Of a stretch of DNA of 28,159 nt, positions 21,829-28,159 are shown piece by piece (the first letter of the stretch is position 1; the number at the start of each line of letters is the position of its first letter). The stretch spans positions 1 to 28,159 of the forward strand of contig CAKROW010000033.1 of NCBI GenBank assembly GCA_934373235.1. Direction: 5' to 3'. The notes under the pieces are model-generated. The model was not told the DNA's origin, did no database searches, and saw nothing but the letters and a program-made list of their open reading frames with translations. The position numbers and the translations under genes were made by a program. This stretch comes from an uncultured Blautia sp. (GTDB taxonomy: Bacteria > Bacillota > Clostridia > Lachnospirales > Lachnospiraceae).

Positions 21829-22141
21829 GTATGTTATATTGCATTGTGGATATCTTTATAGTTACGCCGCAAAATGTTCGTGCAGTACGGACATTGTGTG
21901 CATATGGACTACATTTACTTACACCATGCGACACAACTCTCCAATATTATTATATTATGTGAATTCAATTAATATTGTCAGATTAATTATTTTTTTTCGA
22001 CATAATTATACCTTTTTCACAAAATATAATATGATATTTAGAATATAAAAATGTCAATAGATTTTGGTTCTTTTTTCCCGTTTTATGTCGATTTATGCTT
22101 ATTTAACAAAACATGTGTTTCAATTTTTTTATGTAAATCTG
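21829..22141. other. AT-rich intergenic stretch
   Basis: About 310 bp without a credible gene. The part from 21940 to 22140 is extremely AT-rich with long T and A runs. It lies directly beside the DnaA-box cluster, so it could act as an unwinding region. Otherwise I see nothing in it. Confidence 0.4.
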
Positions 22142-22142
22142 T

Positions 22143-22262
22143 TCATCCACAAACTTATCCTTGTGGATAATGTGGATAACTTTGTGCATAACTTGATTCT
22201 GAGCCACTTTTCAGACTTTGGGCCTGTGGACAACTTTTTGGATAGTTTTTCACTTATCCACC
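22143..22262. promoter_or_regulatory. Cluster of DnaA boxes
   Basis: Two perfect boxes TGTGGATAA stand head to tail at 22162-22170 and 22171-22179. Near-perfect boxes (one mismatch) are TCATCCACA 22143-22151, TGTGCATAA 22183-22191, TGTGGACAA 22225-22233 and TTATCCACC 22254-22262. Six boxes in 120 bp is far above chance. dnaA and dnaN are not in the window, so this may be an origin part or a DnaA-titrating or regulatory site. Confidence 0.7.
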
Positions 22263-22341
22263 TTCTTTCGACAGGATTTGTGCAATTTGCCAGAAGGGGT
22301 ATTTTCCTGTTTTTTACTCTGTCTGCAAAGAAATCCGAAGC

Positions 22342-22370
22342 TTGACTTTTGGATGTTTTTTTGTTAAGGT
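22342..22370 (+). promoter_or_regulatory. Promoter of the MATE-remnant leader RNA
   Basis: TTGACT (22342-22347), a 17-bp spacer and TAAGGT (22365-22370). The start of transcription would be near 22376, just before the structured leader. Confidence 0.65.
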
Positions 22371-22373
22371 GAT

Positions 22374-22432
22374 TACACTAAAACGCAGGGCAAACACGGC
22401 AGAATTACTGCTTCAATGATTCCCTGGTGTGG
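22374..22432 (+). ncRNA. Candidate mepA-motif (guanidine-IV) riboswitch aptamer
   Basis: A compact folded leader: ACAC (22375-22378) with GTGT (22427-22430), CAGGG (22386-22390) with CCCTG (22422-22426) and GCAG/CTGC (22399-22402, 22408-22411). It sits directly between a promoter and a terminator hairpin in front of a MepA-type MATE gene. The guanidine-IV (mepA) class is known from exactly this context in Clostridia. The class is proposed from context and fold, not from a covariance-model match. Confidence 0.45.
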
Positions 22433-22456
22433 ATTTTTCAGTTCCGGACTTTTTTC

Positions 22457-22491
22457 GCCACACAGTCGGTTACACGGCTGTGTGGCTTTTT
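22457..22491 (+). terminator. Leader terminator (expression platform)
   Basis: GCCACACAG (22457-22465) pairs perfectly with CTGTGTGGC (22478-22486), 12-nt loop, then T5. It lies 60 bp upstream of the MATE start codon, so most transcripts would stop before the gene unless the leader prevents the hairpin. Confidence 0.85.
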
Positions 22492-22550
22492 GTATGTCAC
22501 AGTTTCCGGAATTTACTGTTACAATCATTACAAAGGAGGCATTTATTTCC

Positions 22551-22947
22551 ATGAACGACACGTTTATGAAAGAAAAACCTGTAGGGCCTTTACTTGCGTC
22601 CATGGCACTGCCGTCATTTCTGATCTCGTTTTTGAATTCTGTACTGTCTGCCTATTCAGACAGTTATGTGGTGATCCTGGGTATTTATTACAAGCTGCAG
22701 ACTTTCCTGTATCTTCCTGGTGTCTTCTGTATCAGTTACCGCCTCCGGTGCTCTGGAAGGCCTGGGAAAAGGCCCACAGTCCCTCGTGATCTCTCTTTCC
22801 CGGTATGTCATTGTCATCATGCCTGCTGCCTTCATTCTGTCCAGGCTTTTTGGTCCTTCCGGTGTCTGGAATGCTTTCTGGATCACGGAAATTATTACTG
22901 CAGCGGTTGCATTTACCGTTTACAGACAAACACTGGGAAAGGCGTAG
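22551..22947 (+). pseudogene. Decayed MATE transporter (MepA-like)
   Basis: AAAGGAGG and ATG (22551) open a normal MATE start, MNDTFMKEKPVGPLLASMALPSFLISFLNS. The text then jumps to a mid-protein stretch DSYVVILGIYYKLQTFLYLP, and near 22715-22730 continues in another frame with the C-terminal SVSVTASGALEGLGKG...YVIVIMPAAFILSRLFGPSGVWNAFWITEIITAAVAF. About 130 residues remain of a protein of about 450, so two large internal deletions and a frameshift have occurred. The promoter, leader RNA and ribosome site look intact. Confidence 0.88.
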
Positions 22948-22952
22948 ATAAC

Positions 22953-23000
22953 AAAAAAGCTTTGATCTCCCAATTCCACCGGAGGGATCAAAGCTTTTTT
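22953..23000. terminator. Bidirectional terminator
   Basis: AAAAAAGCTTTGATC (22953-22967) pairs perfectly with GATCAAAGCTTTTTT (22986-23000), 18-nt loop. It has a T-run in both directions, serving the MATE remnant (plus) and the NlpC/P60 gene (minus). Confidence 0.92.
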
Positions 23001-23011
23001 TATTCTGTATA

Positions 23012-23716
23012 TTATTCCACAAATGTCCCCACTGCAGCCGGAGCACGGTAATTATAATCAGACACCTTGATCCCTGTTGCTGCTGTGCTGGCATGGACGA
23101 TCCTGCCATCTCCAATATAGAGGGCAACATGATCGATCCCTCCGTCACCGTAAAATACCAGGTCTCCGGCTTCTATATCTTCTACCGCTTTCTTCTGCGA
23201 AGCATTACACTGATCTGCTGCCACACGCGGCAGTTCATATCCAAACTGTGCAAACACAGACATTACAAATCCGGAACAATCTGCCCCGTTTGTAAGGCTT
23301 GTCCCACCGTAAACATAAGGGTTTCCCACAAACTGCAGGGCAAAATCCACAATTTCCTGTCTTTTAGCCACTCGGGCTTCCTCTGCCTTTCCGGCTTCTT
23401 CTTCCGCTTTCCGGGCAGCCTCCTCCTCGGCAGCTTTCCGTGCGGCTTCTGCCTCTTCGGCTTTCCTTTTCTCAATGACTGCCTCAGCTTCTGCTTTCTT
23501 CTCCTGATACTCCTTCGCCTCAGCTTCTGCTTTCTGTGCCACCTCACTGGCAAAGCTGCTCATCACACCGCCGGTCGTGTCTGTTCCATCTGAAAAAGAA
23601 TCATCACAGAAGATCTCCTCCACATCTGCGTCCTCTACAGTATCAGCCATAACTCCAACCGGACTCACCGCCAGAAACATTGCACCAAGTAATACAGCAG
23701 TTATCTTTTTATACAT
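23012..23716 (-). CDS. Secreted NlpC/P60 cell-wall endopeptidase
   Basis: This 234-aa protein has a signal peptide (MYKKITAVLLGAMFLAVSPVGVMA, cleavage after residue 24), a short acidic spacer, a long Ala/Glu/Lys/Arg coiled coil (about residues 60-118) and a C-terminal NlpC/P60 domain (about 120-234). The catalytic Cys is in NGADCSGFVMSVF, the His in IDHVALYIGDGRIVHAS and the third polar residue is the second His there. It would cut peptidoglycan stem peptides outside the cell. GAGAGG lies 6 nt before the ATG. Low-complexity coiled coils of this type tether or regulate such hydrolases. The leader holds a WalR-like box. Confidence 0.95.
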   Translation of the reverse strand: MYKKITAVLLGAMFLAVSPVGVMADTVEDADVEEIFCDDSFSDGTDTTGGVMSSFASEVAQKAEAEAKEYQEKKAEAEAVIEKRKAEEAEAARKAAEEEAARKAEEEAGKAEEARVAKRQEIVDFALQFVGNPYVYGGTSLTNGADCSGFVMSVFAQFGYELPRVAADQCNASQKKAVEDIEAGDLVFYGDGGIDHVALYIGDGRIVHASTAATGIKVSDYNYRAPAAVGTFVE

Positions 23717-23789
23717 AAAATACCTCTCTTAAGCATACCTGAAATGTTTTCTCAAATACGCTCCAACACACCTGTTATCAGTTCGCAAT

Positions 23790-23815
23790 TGTTACATTTA
23801 TGTTAAATTTGTTAC
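23790..23815 (+). promoter_or_regulatory. WalR-box-like direct repeats
   Basis: TGTTAC-N5-TGTTAA (23790-23806) exactly fits the WalR consensus TGTWAH-N5-TGTWAH, and a third TGTTAC follows at 23810-23815. It lies just downstream of the predicted start of the NlpC/P60 transcript, a position suited to repression. WalRK controls cell-wall hydrolases in low-GC Gram-positives. Confidence 0.5.
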
Positions 23816-23825
23816 GTAAGTGTGT

Positions 23826-23855
23826 ATACTACCATATCACAAGCAGGCTTGTCAA
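23826..23855 (-). promoter_or_regulatory. Promoter of the NlpC/P60 gene
   Basis: On the minus strand: TTGACA (23855-23850), an 18-bp spacer, TAGTAT (23831-23826). The 5' leader would be about 100 nt. Confidence 0.65.
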
Positions 23856-23912
23856 ACCTTTTCACGGATTTTTCACAGTCTGGTGGGAGGCATATATTTT
23901 TATTCTGATTTT

Positions 23913-23921
23913 TGTTATAAT
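23913..23921 (+). promoter_or_regulatory. Extended -10 promoter of the candidate restriction gene
   Basis: TGT-TATAAT, an extended -10 box, with a poor -35 region. It lies about 45 nt before the ATG at 23967. Confidence 0.5.
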
Positions 23922-23966
23922 AAAATAAATACTTTCAATTCACCTGATTATACAAAGGAGTATCCT

Positions 23967-26018
23967 ATGAACACCTACAGAATACATGGCGATAATATCG
24001 TGGAATGTGAACGTATCGTAACTCTTATCAAATCTGAAATAAAACCTGTCACCTGTACATATTCACTTGCCAGCCCTTCCACCATCACTGTTGACCTTGA
24101 ATTTTTCTACCTGAAAAAAAATTATACCTGGCACCTTGAACTGCTTCCCGGCTTTAATAAATCCGGACGAAAACGCTGGCCTTCAAATATTTTTGATTCT
24201 TTACAGAAAAATGGCAGTTTTCTGGAAGAAACACCAGACGTAATCCTTACAAAAATTGATGAAAATACAGAAACCATTCTTTGTGCCATTGAGTTCTGCA
24301 GCGCACTTCAGGCAGGCAATCAGGCATGGCAGAGAAGCGGCCGGGCTTTTTCCACAGGCAGGGCTTTTTGTCCCTATCTGTATATCGTGGACTTTGTAAA
24401 ATATGAGCTTAATCCTGTCACACGTACCCGGAAAACTCTTCGTTTTCCTAATCCGGCGGTACCATACAGTTATATTAACTTTTCAAAAAATATCGGAAAT
24501 TTTGTTGCTCAGATCTACGTCCGTTCTGAAGATTTTGATATTGCTTCAGATCCGGATTTATCAGGATTTAATGAGAATAATTTTGGCGAAACAGAATTAT
24601 GCCGCTATATTGTCAGAACAATGTGCGGCATAGATACCTCCAGAGAAGAAAAAATCATTTCTGAAAAAAATCTGAATATTGTACTTTTTCTTGCAGGTAC
24701 ACTAAAAAGCAAACATAGTAATTTCACACCGGAACAATGGCTGAGATTATCTTCTTATGACCAGAATATCATTGATTATTCTCTGGAACACACCACTTTT
24801 CCATTTAGGAAAAAAATGGCCACCAAGAGCAGCCACGGACATGTTTCTGATTTTCTGAAATATATTGCTGAAATCAGTATCGGACTTACATCCAGTGATC
24901 TTCCTGCCGGTATTATTCCAGGAAACATGCGGTGTGCTCTGGCCAAAAAAATGAAGACTCTGTATCCTGAATATGATCAGAATATACTGGGTAAAATCGC
25001 CAGTTCTTCCGGTCCCCTGATCATCTGTATTGTCAAGGGCTTCAAACCTGGCGGCGATGACAACCGTCCTGACCGCGGAGTATTGCCTCTTACAGCTATG
25101 CTCTCAGGTACCCAGGTTGAAACTTTAACATATATTTACGGACCCATCATAGAGCGAAATTACACAAAACTGATGAATGATCCTGCAAAGCTGGCTTCCT
25201 CTAATGGATTCTGGAAAGCATTTCTTTCCCTAAGTGATTTCGTAGCCCTGGATTCACCAATTCTCAAATCCGGTACTCTCACAGAAGCCCGGACTTTACT
25301 GGATACTTCTCTTTTAAAAAAGAAATATACAGGACAGATATCCCATTCTTCCCTGTCTGCACCTCTGTTCCCGGGAAAAGTACAGGAGTTTCATGAGGAC
25401 GATGTTGATACCGGTATCCATTATGTATTTGCCCATCTTATGGCAACTGTCTGTTTTGAGGGATTATGTAATCCTCCCGGAGGAGACTGGAGTGGAATTT
25501 CCATCCTTAACGACCACTTCGTGGAAAGGCGGTGGCTGTCTCTCCCCAGAGTAAGCAAGGATATCCTGGGCAAACGCCCGGATCATCTTTATGAGATTTT
25601 TCATGTCTGGGATATTAAGGAGCCTGTTCTGCTTATTATTGAATCAAAGGAATTTTCTTCTTCCCTGGAAAACCAGGTTGGCATCGAATTAAAAAATTAC
25701 CTGCATTATTTAATGAATTTTGCTCCAAATGTAGAGCGGATTCTTACAGCCCCTGATCCGGTTTGGCAAAGAGCAAAAGCAGATAACAAAACAGATATTG
25801 CTTCTTTTAAACTGATCTCTGCGGCTGCCTATCTTAAAGAAAAAGCGCAGTGTGATGATGAAGTCTACGAAAAAACCGGCTGCGATATGCTTTTTATCAT
25901 GGAGCCACAAGGTCCTGGCTGGAAAATCCGTATCTCCACACAGACCGTAGATGCCTGCCTGCTGAAAAACTATATCCGGCATACTGTTTATGAATTTTCT
26001 GATATCATCATCGAATAA
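23967..26018 (+). CDS. Candidate type II restriction endonuclease (683 aa)
   Basis: A large soluble protein starting MNTYRIHGDNIVECERIV at ATG 23967 (AAAGGAG 6 nt upstream; the frame is open further up without a ribosome site). Two nuclease-like motifs are visible. Near the N-terminus there is PD (90-91), then AIEFCSALQAGNQAWQRSGRA (about 107-128). Near the C-terminus there is EPVLLIIESKEF with Glu559-x-Lys561 preceded by acidic residues, a PD-(D/E)xK-style strand. It converges on an operon encoding two adenine methyltransferases and a regulator, 22 bp apart, which makes it the natural restriction partner. I do not recognise a named enzyme family; the function rests on context and the motif sketch. 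Confidence 0.6.
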   Translation: MNTYRIHGDNIVECERIVTLIKSEIKPVTCTYSLASPSTITVDLEFFYLKKNYTWHLELLPGFNKSGRKRWPSNIFDSLQKNGSFLEETPDVILTKIDENTETILCAIEFCSALQAGNQAWQRSGRAFSTGRAFCPYLYIVDFVKYELNPVTRTRKTLRFPNPAVPYSYINFSKNIGNFVAQIYVRSEDFDIASDPDLSGFNENNFGETELCRYIVRTMCGIDTSREEKIISEKNLNIVLFLAGTLKSKHSNFTPEQWLRLSSYDQNIIDYSLEHTTFPFRKKMATKSSHGHVSDFLKYIAEISIGLTSSDLPAGIIPGNMRCALAKKMKTLYPEYDQNILGKIASSSGPLIICIVKGFKPGGDDNRPDRGVLPLTAMLSGTQVETLTYIYGPIIERNYTKLMNDPAKLASSNGFWKAFLSLSDFVALDSPILKSGTLTEARTLLDTSLLKKKYTGQISHSSLSAPLFPGKVQEFHEDDVDTGIHYVFAHLMATVCFEGLCNPPGGDWSGISILNDHFVERRWLSLPRVSKDILGKRPDHLYEIFHVWDIKEPVLLIIESKEFSSSLENQVGIELKNYLHYLMNFAPNVERILTAPDPVWQRAKADNKTDIASFKLISAAAYLKEKAQCDDEVYEKTGCDMLFIMEPQGPGWKIRISTQTVDACLLKNYIRHTVYEFSDIIIE

Positions 26019-26040
26019 TACAAAAAGTCTGCTTGCAGAA

Positions 26041-26844
26041 TTACCAGTTCAGATACAGAGATTCAAAAACCTGTTTTTTCTCTTTATCCATAACTTTTTT
26101 GAAACTGGAATTTCCTGAAGGAATCATCTCATGTCTCTTATACAATCCTTCAGGAAGTTCTACTGAAAAATCATCTTCCCCTCTTGTTCCATCAAATGAT
26201 AACATGTAACGAATTCCCCTGTGATTCAGTTCATCCAGATAATCAAAAAATTTTTCAAAATCAATTTTTCCGTAATATCTTCCCTTTGTATGAAAATAAG
26301 GTGGATCAAGATAAACAAGATCCCTGGCAGATGCATTCTGAGTAGTCACAAAATAATCCTGTGCATAAAAATCTGCACTCTGAATATGCCCGGACCAGTC
26401 ATAAATAATTTTCTCAAGACGTTCCGGAGCAATCCCCGGTCTTGTGTGATGAAAAGAATTGTTAAATTCTCCCTGAGCGTTAAATCTTATCAGACCATTA
26501 ACACAGGTTCTTGAAAGGAACAGCAGATCTTCAGGTTTATGTTCTTTGTTAAAATCATCCCTTATCTTATAATAAACCTGATATCCTTCGTTCTGCAGTT
26601 TTTCCCATTTTACTTTATATTCATATGCAAGCTGTTCCGGTTCATTTTTTATCTTATTCCACAAATCTATTAATGGCCGGCAGATGTCTCCGCAGACAGC
26701 TTTTTCCGGATTTATGGCATACAGCATGGAGCCTCCGCCAATAAAAGGTTCATAATATTTTTCAAAGCTTTCAGGCAGAAACTTTTTGATCCTTTCTGCC
26801 TGACTACGTTTACTTCCGCTCCATTTGATCACAGGATTAAACAT
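26041..26844 (-). CDS. D12-class (alpha) DNA adenine-N6 methyltransferase
   Basis: A 267-aa enzyme of the Dam/DpnM type: motif X FNPVIKWSGSKRSQA (residues 2-16), motif I YYEPFIGGGSMLYAI (SAM-binding F-x-G-G-G), target-recognition region with RTCVNGLIRFNAQGEFNNSFHH, and catalytic DPPY in DLVYLDPPYFHTKGRYYG. It transfers methyl from SAM to adenine N6 and protects host DNA. ATG 26844 has GGAGG 9 nt upstream and overlaps the regulator's stop by 8 bp (ATGTTTAA); the frame continues to 26910 without need. Target sequence cannot be read; relation to GATC enzymes is only by class. Confidence 0.9.
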   Translation of the reverse strand: MFNPVIKWSGSKRSQAERIKKFLPESFEKYYEPFIGGGSMLYAINPEKAVCGDICRPLIDLWNKIKNEPEQLAYEYKVKWEKLQNEGYQVYYKIRDDFNKEHKPEDLLFLSRTCVNGLIRFNAQGEFNNSFHHTRPGIAPERLEKIIYDWSGHIQSADFYAQDYFVTTQNASARDLVYLDPPYFHTKGRYYGKIDFEKFFDYLDELNHRGIRYMLSFDGTRGEDDFSVELPEGLYKRHEMIPSGNSSFKKVMDKEKKQVFESLYLNW

Positions 26845-27082
26845 TGGATGCTTCCTCCCCACCGCTTTCTTTTTTGAGTATTTCTTCCGGCTCCAGTTCA
26901 AGATATTCACACAGTTTTACAAATGCTGAGGAAAATGGAGTTTTTCCATTGAGATATTCATAAATAGTCGGTTTTGAGACGCCGGATTTTGCTGCCAATT
27001 CATTAATGGACTTTACATCTTTTTCGATCATCTGCTTGCGGAGCACTTTTTCATCAATTATCATTTTTTTCAATTCATCCAC
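26837..27082 (-). CDS. Small XRE regulator in the R-M operon (controller-like)
   Basis: This 81-aa helix-turn-helix protein has HTH core SINELAAKSGVSKPTIYEYLNGKTPFSSAFVKLCEYLELEPEEIL (about residues 25-68). GGAGG stands only 3 nt before the ATG at 27082; a TTG at 27073 has better spacing (8 nt), so the true start may be there. It sits between the two methyltransferase genes, overlapping the downstream one. Controller proteins of type II systems are of this size and fold and time the onset of restriction. Palindromes upstream of the operon promoter are plausible binding sites. Confidence 0.8.
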   Translation of the reverse strand: MDELKKMIIDEKVLRKQMIEKDVKSINELAAKSGVSKPTIYEYLNGKTPFSSAFVKLCEYLELEPEEILKKESGGEEASNV

Positions 27083-27089
27083 CTCCTGA

Positions 27090-27923
27090 TCAGATTGGCA
27101 GTCTCATCTGTCCATCTTCATCATACTGTGATTTTGTATTTTCCAGACGTTTTTCTGCAATCTCACAATAATCTTTTTCCATTTCTATTCCAAGATACCT
27201 GCGTCCTGTCATTTTTGCAGTCACACATTCACTTCCTGCGCCTGCAAAAGGCGTAAATACCAAATCTCCTTCTTGTGAAGTAAGCCTTATCATTCTCTCC
27301 AGGATTCTTACCGGTTTTTGAGTAGGATGTTTTCCATATGCAAGTTCTTCTTTTTTCTTATTGTTGGGAATATCCCATACTGTACGCATCTGTTTTCCCT
27401 GGGTTTTCAGGCCATCATATGAAAAATCTCCATTCTTGGAATATTCATAATCAAAGTAGTATTCTCTCTTTTTTCCACCTTTATTGACCCACAGAACAGT
27501 CTCGTGGCTTGCAGTCATACGTCTGCCTGCAAGATTCGGGAAGGCATTTCTCTTGTACCAGATAATCTCATTTATGATCTCAATTCCTAATTTCTGGCAA
27601 AAAACATTGATGATCCCAATATTATGATAAGTTCCAAAAATCCACATGGAACCTGTAGGTTTTAATATTCTCTGCGCCTCTTTCAGCCATTCTTCTGTAA
27701 ATACCATGTAAGCTTCAAAAGAATAATCATCCCAGTCCTGCATGACTTTATTCCAGTTTCCACCCAGTCCTTTAAGCTTCACACTGTTGTCCCACTTCCA
27801 TGCACCTCCCTTGGAAAGATTATATGGTGGATCTGCAATGATCAGATCCACACATGAATCCGGCATCTTTTTCATTTCGCTGATACATTCGCCATTAATA
27901 ATCGTATTTATAGAAAATTCCAT
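27090..27923 (-). CDS. Beta-class DNA adenine-N6 methyltransferase (DpnA/HinfI-like)
   Basis: A 277-aa enzyme with catalytic motif IV first, DLIIADPPYNLSKGG (DPPY at 31-34), and the SAM-binding FTPFAGAGSECVTAKMTGRRYLGIEM near the C-terminus, the order of beta-class enzymes. AGRRMTASHETVLWVNKGGKK and KHPTQKP are family stretches shared with HinfI and DpnA methyltransferases. ATG 27923 has GGAGG 8 nt upstream; the frame runs upstream to 27974 through the promoter and is not used. Two methyltransferases of different class suggest either an asymmetric target or a DpnII-like pair (double- and single-strand specific). Confidence 0.93.
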   Translation of the reverse strand: MEFSINTIINGECISEMKKMPDSCVDLIIADPPYNLSKGGAWKWDNSVKLKGLGGNWNKVMQDWDDYSFEAYMVFTEEWLKEAQRILKPTGSMWIFGTYHNIGIINVFCQKLGIEIINEIIWYKRNAFPNLAGRRMTASHETVLWVNKGGKKREYYFDYEYSKNGDFSYDGLKTQGKQMRTVWDIPNNKKKEELAYGKHPTQKPVRILERMIRLTSQEGDLVFTPFAGAGSECVTAKMTGRRYLGIEMEKDYCEIAEKRLENTKSQYDEDGQMRLPI

Positions 27924-27945
27924 TTCCCTAACCTCCAGTTTTTCT

Positions 27946-27974
27946 ATTATACTTAAGATTATTTTTTTAGTCAA
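27946..27974 (-). promoter_or_regulatory. Promoter of the methyltransferase operon
   Basis: On the minus strand: TTGACT (27974-27969), a 17-bp spacer, TATAAT (27951-27946). Near-consensus and strong, 23 nt before the beta-class methyltransferase ATG. Confidence 0.88.
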
Positions 27975-27980
27975 TATTTT

Positions 27981-28013
27981 TTAACTGACAGTTAAATTTT
28001 TTTGACTGGTCAA
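27981..28013. promoter_or_regulatory. Two operator-like palindromes upstream of the -35 box
   Basis: TTAACTGACAGTTAA (27981-27995), 7-bp arms around one base, and TTGACTGGTCAA (28002-28013), 5-bp arms around TG. The first ends 6 bp from the -35 hexamer. The centres are about 20 bp apart (two helical turns). Position and form fit sites for the operon's XRE protein. Confidence 0.55.
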
Positions 28014-28159
28014 GCGGATATTCGCAATCCGCTTCGCTACTTGCTCATAACCAAATAACTGCTTCGCAGTTTATCAGGAGGCGCTTGCACTCCTCCTGAT
28101 ACAAGCAAGTCCCCACCCACTGCTTATTGCTTTTCGCAATTGAAGCAGGGGACTTACTT
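28014..28159. repeat. Array of consecutive hairpins at the window edge
   Basis: Four stems follow one another: AGCGGAT/ATCCGCT (28013-28029), AACTGC/GCAGTT with a TTC loop (about 28057-28071), ATCAGGAGG/CCTCCTGAT (28073-28102 region) and a long compound stem opening AAGTCCCC and closing GGGGACTT (about 28108-28156) with inner TGCTT/AAGCA and ATTGC/GCAAT helices. TTCGCA recurs in the loops. No gene is present. It resembles the folded ends or spacers of a mobile or repeated element; truncated by the window. Confidence 0.5.

Noticed and set aside
21191..21934. 247-codon frame on the minus strand over subunit D
   Set aside because: Antisense to subunit D and runs through its terminator; no homology pattern visible.
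22143..22262. Firm call of chromosomal oriC
   Set aside because: No dnaA, dnaN or rpmH in the window and gene orientation does not diverge from it; only a DnaA-box cluster is claimed.

Overview
The window looks like a piece of a low-to-mid GC Firmicutes chromosome, most likely a Clostridia of the Lachnospiraceae type. This is judged from strong AGGAGG ribosome sites, sigma-A promoters, a V/A-type ATPase operon of clostridial layout, MATE transporters, a preQ-like small leader RNA in front of one of them and an NlpC/P60 secreted hydrolase. No 16S or other taxonomic marker is present, so the assignment is by style only.

Positions 1-10686 are accessory. A 97-bp direct repeat (998-1094 and 10590-10686, one mismatch) contains the 3' half of a tRNA-Lys(CTT) gene plus its terminator. 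The repeat starts exactly at the anticodon loop. The intact tRNA-Lys lies at 10645-10717 (minus strand). Between the repeats is a 9.6-kb integrated element with the gene set and order of a filamentous (inovirus-like) phage: membrane-anchored NERD nuclease and XRE repressor (leftward); then rightward an RHH protein, a small protein, a GC-rich hairpin and tRNA-like structure, a putative ssDNA-binding protein, two small membrane proteins, an fd-like major coat protein followed by a terminator, a large pIII-like adhesin, a pVI-like membrane protein, a Zot/pI ATPase, a Rep_trans-type initiator and a tyrosine integrase next to the tRNA. A second tyrosine integrase (30-920) sits the same short distance inside the left repeat. 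This suggests that a second element is stacked in the same tRNA to the left of the window.

Positions 10718-23716 are chromosomal backbone: a small 56-codon gene, a MATE exporter, trmB, a nine-gene V/A-ATPase operon (H-C-I-K-F-E-A-B-D) ending in a good terminator, an AT-rich intergenic region with a cluster of DnaA boxes, a candidate mepA-type (guanidine-IV) riboswitch in front of a decayed MATE gene, and a secreted NlpC/P60 protein with a WalR-like box in its leader.

Positions 23967-27974 hold a probable type II restriction-modification locus: a 683-aa candidate nuclease facing an operon of a DpnA-like beta-class adenine methyltransferase, a small XRE regulator and a D12-class adenine methyltransferase. 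Palindromic operator-like sites lie upstream of the methyltransferase promoter. The last 150 bases are a run of hairpins that probably belongs to a mobile or repeated element cut by the window edge.
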